58,644 bases of DNA from a virus. The notes beneath the pieces were generated by a model that saw only the letters and a list, made by a program, of their open reading frames with translations, did not search any database and was not told the DNA's origin. The stretch lies in the IMG/VR virus record IMGVR_UViG_3300042691_031580, positions 1 through 58,644 of that record. The stretch is one strand, 5' to 3'. Below, in pieces: positions 48,291-57,369 of this stretch. Every line of letters starts with the position of its first letter. Within the stretch, counting starts at the first letter, position 1. The position numbers were made by a program, and so were the translations under genes.

Positions 48291-48323
48291 GAAAAAAGAA
48301 AGGCACTTTTTTTAAAAGCGCCT
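48291..48323 (-). terminator. Intrinsic terminator after the prohead protease gene
   Basis: On the minus strand AGGCGCTTTT pairs with AAAAGTGCCT (10 bp with one G-U, 3-base loop), followed by TTCTTTTTTC. A second hairpin CCTAAAA/TTTTAGG (48328-48346) lies between it and the protease stop. Confidence 0.8.
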
Positions 48324-48351
48324 TGGTCCTAAAAGACTATTTTAGGAGGGG

Positions 48352-48954
48352 TTAAAATATTGGGCATGTTCCATTAGCACATAAAATATCTGTTATAATG
48401 TTATTTACTTTAGAGTATGGATTTATCTTTGAATAATTTAAATTTTCGTTTAATGAAGTCATAAATGAACCTGGGTTTGAAGGTGTTGAAACAAAATCCC
48501 AACATAATAGTTCAAAATCATCTTGTACTTCTAATACTTCACCTACTTGTTTTAGACTACCCATTCCACGAGATGAAACGCCTATTCTAATACCAGATCC
48601 TATTAGTGCTTTTACTATATTTCCCGATGGAGTAGGTAAAATTTCTATTTCACCCATAACATTATCTCCATCCCACCATATTTTAGTAATGTTATGAGAT
48701 ACGTTTTTTAAGTTAATTACTTGAGAATCAGGATGATCTAGTTCACCACATGCTCTTCTTTCTTTAATAGAGGCAGAATATTTTTTTAATTCGCGTTCCC
48801 ATAAATCTTTAGCATAATATCTACCATTACCGTTTTTTACTTCAACAGTAGCTAATATACCTTCTACTATAGGATTTTTACCTGTATTCTTACTTTCTGT
48901 AAGAACCGAAGGAGAAATTGTGAATGGGCGTGTTTCTATTAGTAGTGATTTCAT
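48352..48954 (-). CDS. gp21: Prohead core protease gp21-like, 200 aa
   Basis: It cuts the scaffold and capsid leader during head maturation. The catalytic His is in GELDHP (His74), the Ser in IGVSSRGMG (127/128), and an acidic residue in CWDFVSTPSNPG (Asp153), matching the order in T4 gp21 and related herpes-type proteases. Length is close to T4 gp21. It ends CANGTCPIF. Confidence 0.9.
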   Translation of the reverse strand: MKSLLIETRPFTISPSVLTESKNTGKNPIVEGILATVEVKNGNGRYYAKDLWERELKKYSASIKERRACGELDHPDSQVINLKNVSHNITKIWWDGDNVMGEIEILPTPSGNIVKALIGSGIRIGVSSRGMGSLKQVGEVLEVQDDFELLCWDFVSTPSNPGSFMTSLNENLNYSKINPYSKVNNIITDILCANGTCPIF

Positions 48955-48961
48955 ATTTGTT

Positions 48962-50908
48962 TTATAAGTTGGATGCTATAGAATTATAAGCTTGCTGTTC
49001 TATTGAGGCACCATCCATTTTTGTTTTACCTATTTCATCAGCTAATAACTTATAAAATTCTTTTTTTTCTTCTTTAGTTCTTCCATTAAGAGTTTTTTTA
49101 GCTAACTCATAAACATCTGTTTTAGATTTTTCTGAAAATTTATTGTCTGTTAGTTTTTTTACAAGATTACTTACTATACCTTCTGTATCTAATATACTAC
49201 CTACATTTTCGCTTAATTCTTTTTTAGTAGCGTTTTGATGTAAAGTATTAATTTCATCCCAAGCATCATTACTTACTGCGATTCTATCTTTAGTATCATC
49301 ATCATATGTAACATTGTATGATGAATCTCCATTTTGAGTATATGTTTTAACCGTTTTCCCATTTATTTCAATATAATCAGCTCCGCTACTACTTCTCTTT
49401 AATTCTTCTTTAATAAGTTCACCAATAAACTCACGAAGTATCTGTTCATCTATATCTTTTGGTAAAGGCATTTCATATTGAGCTCTTCTATCATTATATT
49501 TTACAGGAATATCTAATAAATAATAGTCATCTTTTTGAGGTACTAATCTTTCATTAGCGTTTAGTACTTTAACAAGTTTTTTAAATTCGCCTGATAATTG
49601 ATTCATTTCAACAGGTGTAATACCTGTTCCTATTTTAGAAGCAGTCATGCTTAGTTTTGAACGACCTCTTTCAGAACTTCCTATAGTGTCTAATAATAAT
49701 TTAGATATCATTAATTTAATATCATCTTCTTTTCCTAATACTTTAACATGAGGTTTACTCCAGTTAGATCTTCTTAAACCAGCAGCATTTAAAGCATCTA
49801 CTGCAGCTTTTGATAATGCTGTTGTGCTAGGAATAAAACGTCTTCCACCTAAACTACCACCAACATTAGGTTGAACTGACACTCCTTGGTGTTGAGGAGC
49901 TTCATTTAAATGCATATATGGAAGATATTTTTCTAACGCGTTTGTAGGCTGCAGTGCACCATTTTTGTCTATTTGTTGACCTACCTCATAACTTTTTAAA
50001 TATTGGAACATTTTGTTTTCTTTTTCTTTAGCCAGTTCTTTTTTTCCATATTCAAGATATGTATCTATATCTGCGATATAGTCTATGACATTATTAAAAA
50101 GTTCATGTTTTTTACCATAATCAGAAGCAATTTGATATAATAAATCATGGTATCTATGAAGTTCTGTAGGGATATCAAATTGTGATTCTTGCAGTTTAAT
50201 CTTTTTTTCAGAACCAGGCATTTTCATTTTTTTGACACCAGATGAGTTTTGAGGTGTTACTGGCATTTCTTTTACTTTTTTAGGCATTGAAGTTTCTGCT
50301 TCTTTATCACCCAATGAGTTTTGAACATTTGCTTTTATTTTTACTTCTTTTTCAATATCACCGTAGCCTGAGGATTTATGTTTACCTTTAGGTTCTTTTG
50401 GAGTACCTAAACCTGGCGCTTCAGTATTATATCCAACTCCTTTAGTTCCAAATTCACCATCTTTAGTATAGTATAAACAATCTTTAGCTAAGTTTTTAAC
50501 AACTATATCTTTGATTTCGTCACCTGTTTTATTTTTATTTTTCTCGTCTTTTAACTCAGCGTAAAAACCTTTCATGATTTCATTAAAATTAATGTTATCA
50601 GCGTTTTTCTTGTCTGAGTTGTTGTAAGTATTCTTTTGATTATCTAGTACTTCTTTAGATGTTTCCTTTTCGGTTGCTTTAACTTCTTCAGCTAATATCT
50701 TTTTCCAATCAAATATATCAAAACCCTTAGTTACAACACCACCTGCTGCCTCACTAATGATTTGTTTTGATTTTAATATGTTAGTTGCAGTATTAAAATC
50801 AGTATATTGATTGAAATATTCTGGGAATAAACTACGGGCTTGTTTTAGAAATTGAGTTTTATTTCCTTTACCGTTTTTAATCTGGTTAAAATGTTCTTGT
50901 AATGTCAT
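48962..50908 (-). CDS. Large hypothetical head-region protein, 648 aa
   Basis: Not recognised. The N-terminal 60 residues are helical (LQEHFNQIKNGKGNKTQFLKQARSLFPEYFNQY), followed by long charged, Lys-rich linkers. An ordered region at about 240-310 (PTELHRYHDLLYQIASDYGKKHELFNNVIDYIADID) and another near 500 (LLDIPVKYNDRRAQYEMPLPKD) stand out. It lies between portal and protease genes, so it may be an internal head or prohead core protein. Confidence 0.65.
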   Translation of the reverse strand: MTLQEHFNQIKNGKGNKTQFLKQARSLFPEYFNQYTDFNTATNILKSKQIISEAAGGVVTKGFDIFDWKKILAEEVKATEKETSKEVLDNQKNTYNNSDKKNADNINFNEIMKGFYAELKDEKNKNKTGDEIKDIVVKNLAKDCLYYTKDGEFGTKGVGYNTEAPGLGTPKEPKGKHKSSGYGDIEKEVKIKANVQNSLGDKEAETSMPKKVKEMPVTPQNSSGVKKMKMPGSEKKIKLQESQFDIPTELHRYHDLLYQIASDYGKKHELFNNVIDYIADIDTYLEYGKKELAKEKENKMFQYLKSYEVGQQIDKNGALQPTNALEKYLPYMHLNEAPQHQGVSVQPNVGGSLGGRRFIPSTTALSKAAVDALNAAGLRRSNWSKPHVKVLGKEDDIKLMISKLLLDTIGSSERGRSKLSMTASKIGTGITPVEMNQLSGEFKKLVKVLNANERLVPQKDDYYLLDIPVKYNDRRAQYEMPLPKDIDEQILREFIGELIKEELKRSSSGADYIEINGKTVKTYTQNGDSSYNVTYDDDTKDRIAVSNDAWDEINTLHQNATKKELSENVGSILDTEGIVSNLVKKLTDNKFSEKSKTDVYELAKKTLNGRTKEEKKEFYKLLADEIGKTKMDGASIEQQAYNSIASNL

Positions 50909-50913
50909 TGTAT

Positions 50914-51438
50914 TTATTTTTTTATAAATAGTTTTATTAAGTCGTCTAAGTAATCTAATGCTATATCTGTCCCATATTGAACTTTAAAATCAGGAGATAT
51001 TTTATAATAATCCATAGTTTCTTTTTTAGCTCTTTGTAATAACGGAAGCAAAGTATTTAATTTATCTTCAATTTTATCAAAATCTTCTACTCTACCCGCG
51101 ACAAATTTACTTAAAGCTGGTTCTTTTAAATTTAAAGAATTTAAATATCCTTGAGTTGATTCTTCATTTTCTTTTAATTTTTTGGACCATAAATCTTTAT
51201 GTTCAATTCCTTTAGCTTGAGAATGAAGTTTAGGGGCATCAACAGGTTTCCAACCTAATTTATAATAATAAATGTTTTTAGCACCTTTTGCTTTTTTATC
51301 AGGATTATAAGCATATTTAGGAGCATATTGAGCTCCTTCACCTGGTTCAAAATGAGCAGCGCTAGCTCCTGCTCCAGTAGCACTCATTTCTTTTAGTGTT
51401 TTAAAAATAAGTGTTTTAAGTTTTTTCTTATTTTCCAT
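50914..51438 (-). CDS. Hypothetical head-region protein, 174 aa
   Basis: Begins with a Lys-rich helix and SATGAGASAAHFEPGEGAQYAPKYAYNPDKK, a Gly/Ala-rich segment also found in unnamed phage head proteins as I recall. The rest is helical and charged. It overlaps the preceding gene by 11 bases. A late-type promoter lies just downstream of its stop, within the 5' end of the next unit. Confidence 0.6.
   Translation of the reverse strand: MENKKKLKTLIFKTLKEMSATGAGASAAHFEPGEGAQYAPKYAYNPDKKAKGAKNIYYYKLGWKPVDAPKLHSQAKGIEHKDLWSKKLKENEESTQGYLNSLNLKEPALSKFVAGRVEDFDKIEDKLNTLLPLLQRAKKETMDYYKISPDFKVQYGTDIALDYLDDLIKLFIKK
50922..50930 (-). promoter_or_regulatory. Late-type promoter of the 648-aa gene
   Basis: TATTTATAA followed by AAAAAT on the coding strand, 13 bases before the ATG at 50908. 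It overlaps the last codons of the upstream gene. Confidence 0.5.
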
Positions 51439-52285
51439 TAGTTTTTTCTAATTCTTCAATTAAATCATAATATTGTAACAGATTAATCATATGATCATTA
51501 TCAATTTTATCATTTTTACCTAATGGAGTTAAAAGATTTTTAACAATTTCGTTTAACTTAATCTTAGTAACTTCATTTTTAGTAGTTTTATTCAATAAAA
51601 TAATATCTTTTTTTATTGTAGTAAGTCTACTATTATAAAATTCTTTTAATTTAATAGGATTATCAGCGCTATTAATAATTTCTTTAAGAACAGCTTTTTT
51701 ATCTCTATTAAAGTCAGAATATTTTTCGTTAAACTTATTAAGTAAAATCTTATAAGTTAAAATACGAGTATCTTTATCATATTGAGAAAATTCTTCAACA
51801 ATTTGATTAGATTTTTTCTTATCATTTGATGTTGAAGTTAAATGTTCTAATATAACTAACTTATTTGAAATAGTATGTTCTACAGAAACTAATTTAAGCC
51901 CACACGATTCAATTAATGTATATAAAGCAGCGTGTACTTTATAATTAGGTAATTTAGTTTTAAAAAATTCTTCTAAATTATAATGCTCTTTTAATTCTTT
52001 AATTAAATTATATTTTTGTCTTTTAAGAGCAGATTTATTTAATTGTTTAGAACTCTCAATGACTGAATTAATTATTAATTCTGCTTTACCCTCAGTTAAA
52101 TTAGTGCGTTTTAATAAACTTTCATATAGTTTATATTCACGACCTAATTCAGTTTTATTAAAGTATTTCTTTAGTATATTAGTAGCTTTAGACTCAGCAC
52201 CTGATAGAGTATCGGATGTAATTTGTCTAACTAATAATTCAAAAAGAATGCCTGTATTTTTAAACTTTGAATGTTTTATGAGCAT
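51428..52285 (-). CDS. Hypothetical helical head-region protein, 285 aa
   Basis: Almost all alpha helix, rich in Lys, Leu, Asn and Glu. It begins with HSKFKNTGILFELLVRQITSDTLSG (about 4-28), a pattern I recall from T4-like marine phage genes next to the portal, but with unknown function. It has no cysteine motif except one Cys near residue 127. It follows the portal gene by 38 bases and has its own late promoter. Confidence 0.65.
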   Translation of the reverse strand: MLIKHSKFKNTGILFELLVRQITSDTLSGAESKATNILKKYFNKTELGREYKLYESLLKRTNLTEGKAELIINSVIESSKQLNKSALKRQKYNLIKELKEHYNLEEFFKTKLPNYKVHAALYTLIESCGLKLVSVEHTISNKLVILEHLTSTSNDKKKSNQIVEEFSQYDKDTRILTYKILLNKFNEKYSDFNRDKKAVLKEIINSADNPIKLKEFYNSRLTTIKKDIILLNKTTKNEVTKIKLNEIVKNLLTPLGKNDKIDNDHMINLLQYYDLIEELEKTNGK

Positions 52286-52303
52286 TTATATTGATTTTTT
52301 TTA

Positions 52304-52312
52304 TTATAAATA
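52304..52312 (-). promoter_or_regulatory. Late-type promoter
   Basis: TATTTATAA followed by TAAAAAAA on the coding strand, 18 bases before the ATG at 52285, between portal stop and the next gene. Confidence 0.6.
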
Positions 52313-52323
52313 TATATAAAGAA

Positions 52324-54189
52324 TTAATCTCTCAACTGTCTTTCATCTAATAGTGATTCTCCTGGGGTGTTAGGTTTGAATACTATTTTTTTCTCCATTT
52401 CATTTAAAAATTGTTTATTTTTTAAATAAGTACTTTCGTTAAGGGTTTTACTATTATAATCTGGTTGATCATCTACTTTCATAGCTTGTCTACCTAATCT
52501 ATCTCTACCAAAAACATCTTTTTGAGTATTAATATTAGATGCTTTTTCTTGTGGACGACCTAATTTAACTTCTTCATCATATCCTATAGGTACATTACCT
52601 GGATCTGAGGCCATTCTGCTCTTTCCGTATAATGTAGCTAAGTCATGAGGTGTACCATATGATTTGCCTGTTTCTAAAGGATCATTACCTTCTTCAGTTA
52701 TTTGACCTAATCTAAATTTGCGTTTTGCGTCTTGTAGAATTAAATCTCTATATTCATCAAATTGATCTTCACTAAAATGGAAAATATGATGGTAAATCCA
52801 ATCTGTAGGTAATAATTGACCCTCCATTATGCTTTTAGCTAAATCTACTTTTTCTTTCATCAACATAATACGTTCTTGATCGTAAATAATTGATGGAGTA
52901 GTTAATGAAAGTTCAAAATTAGTTAATACTTCACCTCTATAGCCTTGAACATACAGATGAACTAAAGCTATCTTATACAATTCAGATAAAATAATACGTT
53001 GAATTCTATCAATTGTGCGAGCAAAACGAATATCTTCTGCTGCTAATGTTGCTTTACCCGTTAAATCTTTATCATAACCCATAAATGCTTTAGGTACTTT
53101 AAGAGCAGCAAATAACTTATCTCTTAGATAATTAACATCTTCAATACCGTTATATTCTAAACCTTTAGTTGTATCGATTTTAGTAGCACTATCATTACCA
53201 CGAACAGGAATATAAAAATCTTCTAACATGTTTTGCATGTTATATTTTAAATTATATTCACCCGTTTGTTCATCTATATATGGTGTTTTTTTCATGGTGC
53301 GAATAGTCTTCTGCATGAAACTTTCTACTTCGTTTGGAGGAATAGAACCAACATTTATATAAAATACACGTTTTTCTGGAGCACGAGAAATTCTATGAAT
53401 CAGCATAGCATCTTCCATCAATGTATACTGTTTAAATAATTTACGAGCTGGTTCTATATATGATCTGCCGTATGGAAGATAATTAACATCTGTTAATAAT
53501 CTAAAGTGAGCCATCTCATAATTATCAAAATATATACCTGCTGATTCTTTATTAAATTGATGAGGTAAACTAAATTGACCATACCCCCCACCGATGTATC
53601 CATCAGGACTAAATTTGAATCTTACGGATGTAGGTGTGTCTTTATCGTATCCCTCTTGTCTTTCAATATGATATGCGGTATAAGGTATTACGTTGTAAAC
53701 ACCAAATTTTTCAGCGATTTCTAGTTTTAAAAAGAAATCACCATATTTACACATTTGTCTAACCCAAGACCATAAATTAAATTCAATATTTAAAACATCA
53801 TAAAATAAATTGTATAAAATTTTCTGTATATCTTCATCTGAACTACGAATCTGTAGTACTTCACCCATTTCATTTTTTAATGAAGACTCATCTGAAACAA
53901 TATCAAGAGCTGATGCAATAATAGCATCAGTATCCATAACATCATAGTCTGAGTATAATTGTGCTCTTAAGTATTGATAATTAACGTTTAATTGTTGTCC
54001 ATAAAGTGAAGTAGCGTTAGCAGAATAAATTCTACTATATCTATCTGTTAAAGAATTGGTTTCATATTCTCCACTTCTTTGAATAGAATCAACATCCATT
54101 ACTTTAAGTTGATTACCTCCTTCATTACGAATGATAACATCTGTTGAGAATAATCGTTTTAATCTAGGAAATATGCTTGTATCTGCCAT
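52324..54189 (-). CDS. gp20: Portal protein gp20-like, 621 aa
   Basis: The twelve-fold head vertex through which DNA passes. Length is near T4 gp20. Signature regions are MDTDAIIASALDIVSDESSLKNEMGEVL (about 84-111), LPYGRSYIEPARKLFKQYTLMEDAMLIHRISRAPEKRVFYINVGSIPPNEVESFM (about 230-290, read in parts), GYDKDLTGKATLAAEDIRFARTIDRIQ, and EDQFDEYRDLILQDAKRKFRLGQI. It follows terminase directly. Confidence 0.93.
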   Translation of the reverse strand: MADTSIFPRLKRLFSTDVIIRNEGGNQLKVMDVDSIQRSGEYETNSLTDRYSRIYSANATSLYGQQLNVNYQYLRAQLYSDYDVMDTDAIIASALDIVSDESSLKNEMGEVLQIRSSDEDIQKILYNLFYDVLNIEFNLWSWVRQMCKYGDFFLKLEIAEKFGVYNVIPYTAYHIERQEGYDKDTPTSVRFKFSPDGYIGGGYGQFSLPHQFNKESAGIYFDNYEMAHFRLLTDVNYLPYGRSYIEPARKLFKQYTLMEDAMLIHRISRAPEKRVFYINVGSIPPNEVESFMQKTIRTMKKTPYIDEQTGEYNLKYNMQNMLEDFYIPVRGNDSATKIDTTKGLEYNGIEDVNYLRDKLFAALKVPKAFMGYDKDLTGKATLAAEDIRFARTIDRIQRIILSELYKIALVHLYVQGYRGEVLTNFELSLTTPSIIYDQERIMLMKEKVDLAKSIMEGQLLPTDWIYHHIFHFSEDQFDEYRDLILQDAKRKFRLGQITEEGNDPLETGKSYGTPHDLATLYGKSRMASDPGNVPIGYDEEVKLGRPQEKASNINTQKDVFGRDRLGRQAMKVDDQPDYNSKTLNESTYLKNKQFLNEMEKKIVFKPNTPGESLLDERQLRD

Positions 54190-54201
54190 GTTTTGTTTTT
54201 G

Positions 54202-55770
54202 TTAAAGCAACCAGTTTAAGTTTTCTTGTTGCCCCTTTATGTTCATACTATATGGGTTATCAGGGCCTGATGCAAAATATGCTCCCTGATATTGAGGTGA
54301 TCGTTGAATATTATTTAAGGTTATTTTTGTCATTTCTAAACCTTGCTGTCTGTATTTTAAAGCTGTGTCTCTAATGTACATAGCTGTACTGTATGCCATT
54401 ACTAAATCGTCGTTATATCCAGTTTGGGCTTCTGCTCTACCGTTTTTCCAAACAAATACTTTCATTTCTTCGATTAAACGTTTTGATTTAAGAATAACAC
54501 TATGGTCACCTAAATATTCTCTACCCTTATTAATTACTAAAGGTCGTGTTTTTAATGATGTAGTAAAACCAGGAGTCATTCGAGATATATCTTCATATTT
54601 ATTAAAATATGACTCTACTAATGCATTATCACTTTTAGGTGAATAATATAGATTTCTGTAGTTTCTTTCTTGAATAGAATCTAATGTAGCCCAACCTATA
54701 GAAGCATTTTCTACTACTAATAAGGCTTCATTATATTCTGTGGCTATACCAACTAACATATAACCGAATTCTTTGGGTGGTAATTGACCTTTATATTCTG
54801 CTACTTGAGCATTTGTCTCTAAATCAAAAACATGAAAAGCAGAAGAGTCTTTTCCGTCTCCCCGAGCTACATCTGCTACTACTAAATAGTTTCTAGTATA
54901 ATCAGCTGATTCCCATATCCATAAATTTTTATCTACTCCTCTTCTTTCTATAGGATCAGTAATGTAAGAAGTAACCATGTATTCTAAATGTTCAGGAAAA
55001 TATACTACATCACCTGATGTTGTAAAGTCACAATCACATTCTTGAGCTGCTAATCTAGGATCACCTAACTCAATATTTTGTTTATCTCTCCATGCTTGAT
55101 CTCGTTCAGGATGAACATACCATGGTAACTTAATAGGTAAAAAATTATTTTCTTGAGCTTCTGCTTTAACCCACGTTTTATGAAACCAGTTTCCAGTTCC
55201 ATATGGTGTAGATAATACAATTGCTCCACCTCCTGTAGCTAAAGTTTGTTGAGCTGAAGCCCATATTGGTTCAATACCCTCAATAAAGGCAGCCTCATCT
55301 ATAATTAGTAATGAAACTGCTTCAGATCTACCAGCATCGCTAGCAGCTGAAGTTGCTTTCATTTGTGAACCATTATTTAATCGTAATGTTAATTTATTAT
55401 TTTCTTCAGCAGGTATTTTTAACCAAGTAGGTAAATTGTCATACATAAACTTGGTTTTAGTAACCATATTTTTAGCAGTTTCTTGTTTAGTTGCTATACA
55501 TAAGATATTTTTATCTTTATGAAATAACATTAACCATAAAGAATAACCGGCTGCTAATGTTGATATACCTAACTGACGAGATTTTAATATTAAAGAATAA
55601 GGATTATCTTGCCATAAATTTAATACTTTGCTCTGAAATGGATATAGATGAAATATTGTTCGTCCTCGCTGAGGATGTTGTATAAAGCAATATTTGCGCA
55701 TAAAGTGTGCTGGATCTTTAGCGCAAAGAACATATTCGTCTCTTATTATTTGTTTTAAATCTGGGGTCAT
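54202..55770 (-). CDS. gp17: Terminase large subunit gp17-like, 522 aa
   Basis: The packaging motor. The ATPase part has Walker A SRQLGIST (64-71), Walker B LLIIDEAAF (Asp158, Glu159) and VLSTPYGTGNWF as coupling motif. The nuclease part has VVADVARGDGKD (Asp300, Asp305), VVENASIGW, and GYNDDLVMAYSTAM near the end. No intein or insertion is seen. Confidence 0.95.
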   Translation of the reverse strand: MTPDLKQIIRDEYVLCAKDPAHFMRKYCFIQHPQRGRTIFHLYPFQSKVLNLWQDNPYSLILKSRQLGISTLAAGYSLWLMLFHKDKNILCIATKQETAKNMVTKTKFMYDNLPTWLKIPAEENNKLTLRLNNGSQMKATSAASDAGRSEAVSLLIIDEAAFIEGIEPIWASAQQTLATGGGAIVLSTPYGTGNWFHKTWVKAEAQENNFLPIKLPWYVHPERDQAWRDKQNIELGDPRLAAQECDCDFTTSGDVVYFPEHLEYMVTSYITDPIERRGVDKNLWIWESADYTRNYLVVADVARGDGKDSSAFHVFDLETNAQVAEYKGQLPPKEFGYMLVGIATEYNEALLVVENASIGWATLDSIQERNYRNLYYSPKSDNALVESYFNKYEDISRMTPGFTTSLKTRPLVINKGREYLGDHSVILKSKRLIEEMKVFVWKNGRAEAQTGYNDDLVMAYSTAMYIRDTALKYRQQGLEMTKITLNNIQRSPQYQGAYFASGPDNPYSMNIKGQQENLNWLL

Positions 55771-56174
55771 GTAGCTATATACGTTCCCAACAGTATGGAT
55801 ATAATACTAATGGTATACGCTATTATTTTTCTATTTTTCTGTTTTTTAACTTCTTTTTTATATAACTTTATTTCAGTATCTTTATTACTTATAATTTTAA
55901 TATAGTCTTTCTTAATACTAGAGCAAGCTGTAAGTGAAGTATCTTTACAATATATAATAGAATCTTGATTAAGCATTGTATTTTTAAGCAAAGAAATAGA
56001 ATCTCTAGCCACGCTTAACTGTTGTTTAGTGTAGGTAAAATCATTTTTCATGAGTAAAGCGTTTCTTAAAGTACTACACGGCACACAACATAAACTATCA
56101 GTGTTTAAACGCGTTTGTGAACTCCCCAACAATGGATTTATTAGAAAGATTAGTAAGACGATTACGTTCTTCAT
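55767..56174 (-). CDS. Envelope protein with signal sequence and C-terminal TM, 135 aa (possible spanin partner)
   Basis: The N-terminus is a signal sequence (MKNVIVLLIFLINPLLGSSQ), followed by CCVPC and a helical, Lys-rich periplasm-type body. A C-terminal transmembrane helix (IIAYTISIISILLGTYIA) is followed by only a few residues. It overlaps the gene upstream by 77 bases in another frame, as in nested spanin pairs, but no lipobox Cys is at the cleavage site. It overlaps the terminase start by 4 bases. Function is inferred from topology only. Confidence 0.55.
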   Translation of the reverse strand: MKNVIVLLIFLINPLLGSSQTRLNTDSLCCVPCSTLRNALLMKNDFTYTKQQLSVARDSISLLKNTMLNQDSIIYCKDTSLTACSSIKKDYIKIISNKDTEIKLYKKEVKKQKNRKIIAYTISIISILLGTYIAT

Positions 56175-56460
56175 TATATTTTTGTTTATTTTGATCTGCT
56201 ATTATTTGTAAATTCGCTAGTTTATTTTTATTTGAGTCTATTCTAGATTTATATATTTGAATTAAAGAATCCATTTTGTAAATCTTAGATTCACTCTTAC
56301 TTATACTTAAAAGTAAAGAATCATTTTGACGATGAAGATTTACTATTTGGTGTTTAAATTTATTATCGTGATTTTTATTAAGAGTAAAATATTGAATTAT
56401 AATTATTAATAATAGTACACCAATAGTAATAATTAAACCTGTGTCTTTTGATTGATTCAT
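56098..56460 (-). CDS. Membrane-anchored coiled-coil protein, 120 aa (possible i-spanin-like)
   Basis: One N-terminal transmembrane helix (about 8-27, GLIITIGVLLLIIIIQYF) and a long coiled coil (HRQNDSLLLSISKSESKIYKMDSLIQIYKSRIDSNKNKLANL). Size and topology fit an inner-membrane spanin (Rz type), and the overlapping next gene could be the partner. Another possibility is a structural membrane protein. No motif can prove it. Confidence 0.55.
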   Translation of the reverse strand: MNQSKDTGLIITIGVLLLIIIIQYFTLNKNHDNKFKHQIVNLHRQNDSLLLSISKSESKIYKMDSLIQIYKSRIDSNKNKLANLQIIADQNKQKYNEERNRLTNLSNKSIVGEFTNAFKH

Positions 56461-56465
56461 AATAT

Positions 56466-57347
56466 TTATCCAATTATATCTCCAACAAGATCTTTTAAAC
56501 TAACACCTTTATCTTTAAATAATTTCTTAATATCTTCTTTATTAATCAAAGCTCTTAATACTTGTAAATCTGGAGATTTAGCTCTTTCTGAGGCGCTCAT
56601 GTCAGCTAATTTTTTTATTTTACCTTCAATACCCTTTCTGACTTTTTGGTATTTTTCTTCATCTTCAGGTGATAATTTTTTACCATACTCACCACCAAAT
56701 TCTTTCTCAGTACTCTTAATATCAGCAGCAGATGGTTCAAATTCAGTAGGAAAATCTTCTTCTTCTTCTTTCTCAGGTTCTTCTTTCTCAGGTTCTTCTG
56801 TCTCTGGCTCTTCAACTTCTGGTTCTTCTGTTTCTGGCTCTTCTACATCTGGAAGTTCTGAATCTTCAGCGTCTGGAAGATCTAGATCTGATGGTAAAGT
56901 TAAATCTTTATCAGAACGAGTAAATACTTTGGCTATTTCAAATTCTTTAATTCGTGGATTTAAGATAGATGTATATGTTCCCATTTCTGTAGCTATATCT
57001 TCTTGAGTAGTGCCGTTTTCTCCTGCGTCACGAACCATTTGAAGAATTTTTCCTTCTATAGTGTCAGTACCATATAAATCTAAAGCTTCATCAAATTTAT
57101 CTTGGTCTTCAATTTTAATAGTTTTTCTATGGCGAGCCATTTCTGATACATTGCTAATTAAACCAGATGGATTTTGGTCGATTTCATCTTTAGCTTCTTT
57201 TTTAGCATCACCCGATAATTTAGATTTATCAATTTGTTGTTTAGCTTTATTTTTATTAGCCGTATTCCAAGCTACAGCTTCTTCTTCTAAACTTAATTCA
57301 TTTATGATTTCAGTACGAATATAATCTTTTAATTCTTTACGCTTCAT
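56466..57347 (-). CDS. Winged-helix-like protein with Glu-Pro repeats, 293 aa
   Basis: Residues about 95-140 look like a helix-turn-helix or winged helix (EGKILQMVRDAGENGTTQEDIATEMGTYTSILNPRIKEFEIAKVF). Then comes a strongly acidic repeat (EEPETEEPEVEEPETEEP type, about 165-200) and a helical end (KSPDLQVLRALINKEDIKKLF). It lies near the terminase, so it might be the small terminase subunit or a regulator, but neither is supported by a family signature. A late promoter lies at 57361-57369. Confidence 0.55.
   Translation of the reverse strand: MKRKELKDYIRTEIINELSLEEEAVAWNTANKNKAKQQIDKSKLSGDAKKEAKDEIDQNPSGLISNVSEMARHRKTIKIEDQDKFDEALDLYGTDTIEGKILQMVRDAGENGTTQEDIATEMGTYTSILNPRIKEFEIAKVFTRSDKDLTLPSDLDLPDAEDSELPDVEEPETEEPEVEEPETEEPEKEEPEKEEEEDFPTEFEPSAADIKSTEKEFGGEYGKKLSPEDEEKYQKVRKGIEGKIKKLADMSASERAKSPDLQVLRALINKEDIKKLFKDKGVSLKDLVGDIIG
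56755..56870 (-). repeat. Short tandem repeat coding for Glu-Pro-Glu units
   Basis: A run of near-identical 12 to 15-base units (TCTTC, TCAGG and CTCTGG variants on the plus strand) encodes EEPE(T/V/K) units. Such repeats can change length by slippage. Confidence 0.7.
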
Positions 57348-57360
57348 TATATTAATTTTG

Positions 57361-57369
57361 TTATAAATA
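57361..57369 (-). promoter_or_regulatory. Late-type promoter
   Basis: TATTTATAA followed by CAAAATT on the coding strand, 13 bases before the ATG at 57347. Confidence 0.6.

Noticed and set aside
48328-48346. CCTAAAA/TTTTAGG hairpin as a second terminator
   Set aside because: It has no T tract of its own and lies between the protease stop and a much better terminator; noted only as a companion hairpin.
3240-57324. Plus-strand ORFs of 60-184 codons
   Set aside because: They lie opposite clear minus-strand genes, have unlikely compositions (for example the Ser-rich frame opposite the Glu-Pro repeat at 56452-57006), and no promoter or operon structure.
27275-57369. TATAAATA strings on the plus strand read as T4 late promoters for plus-strand genes
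   Set aside because: All plausible genes are on the minus strand, and the strings always lie just before minus-strand start codons, so they are treated as the minus-strand motif TATTTATAA.
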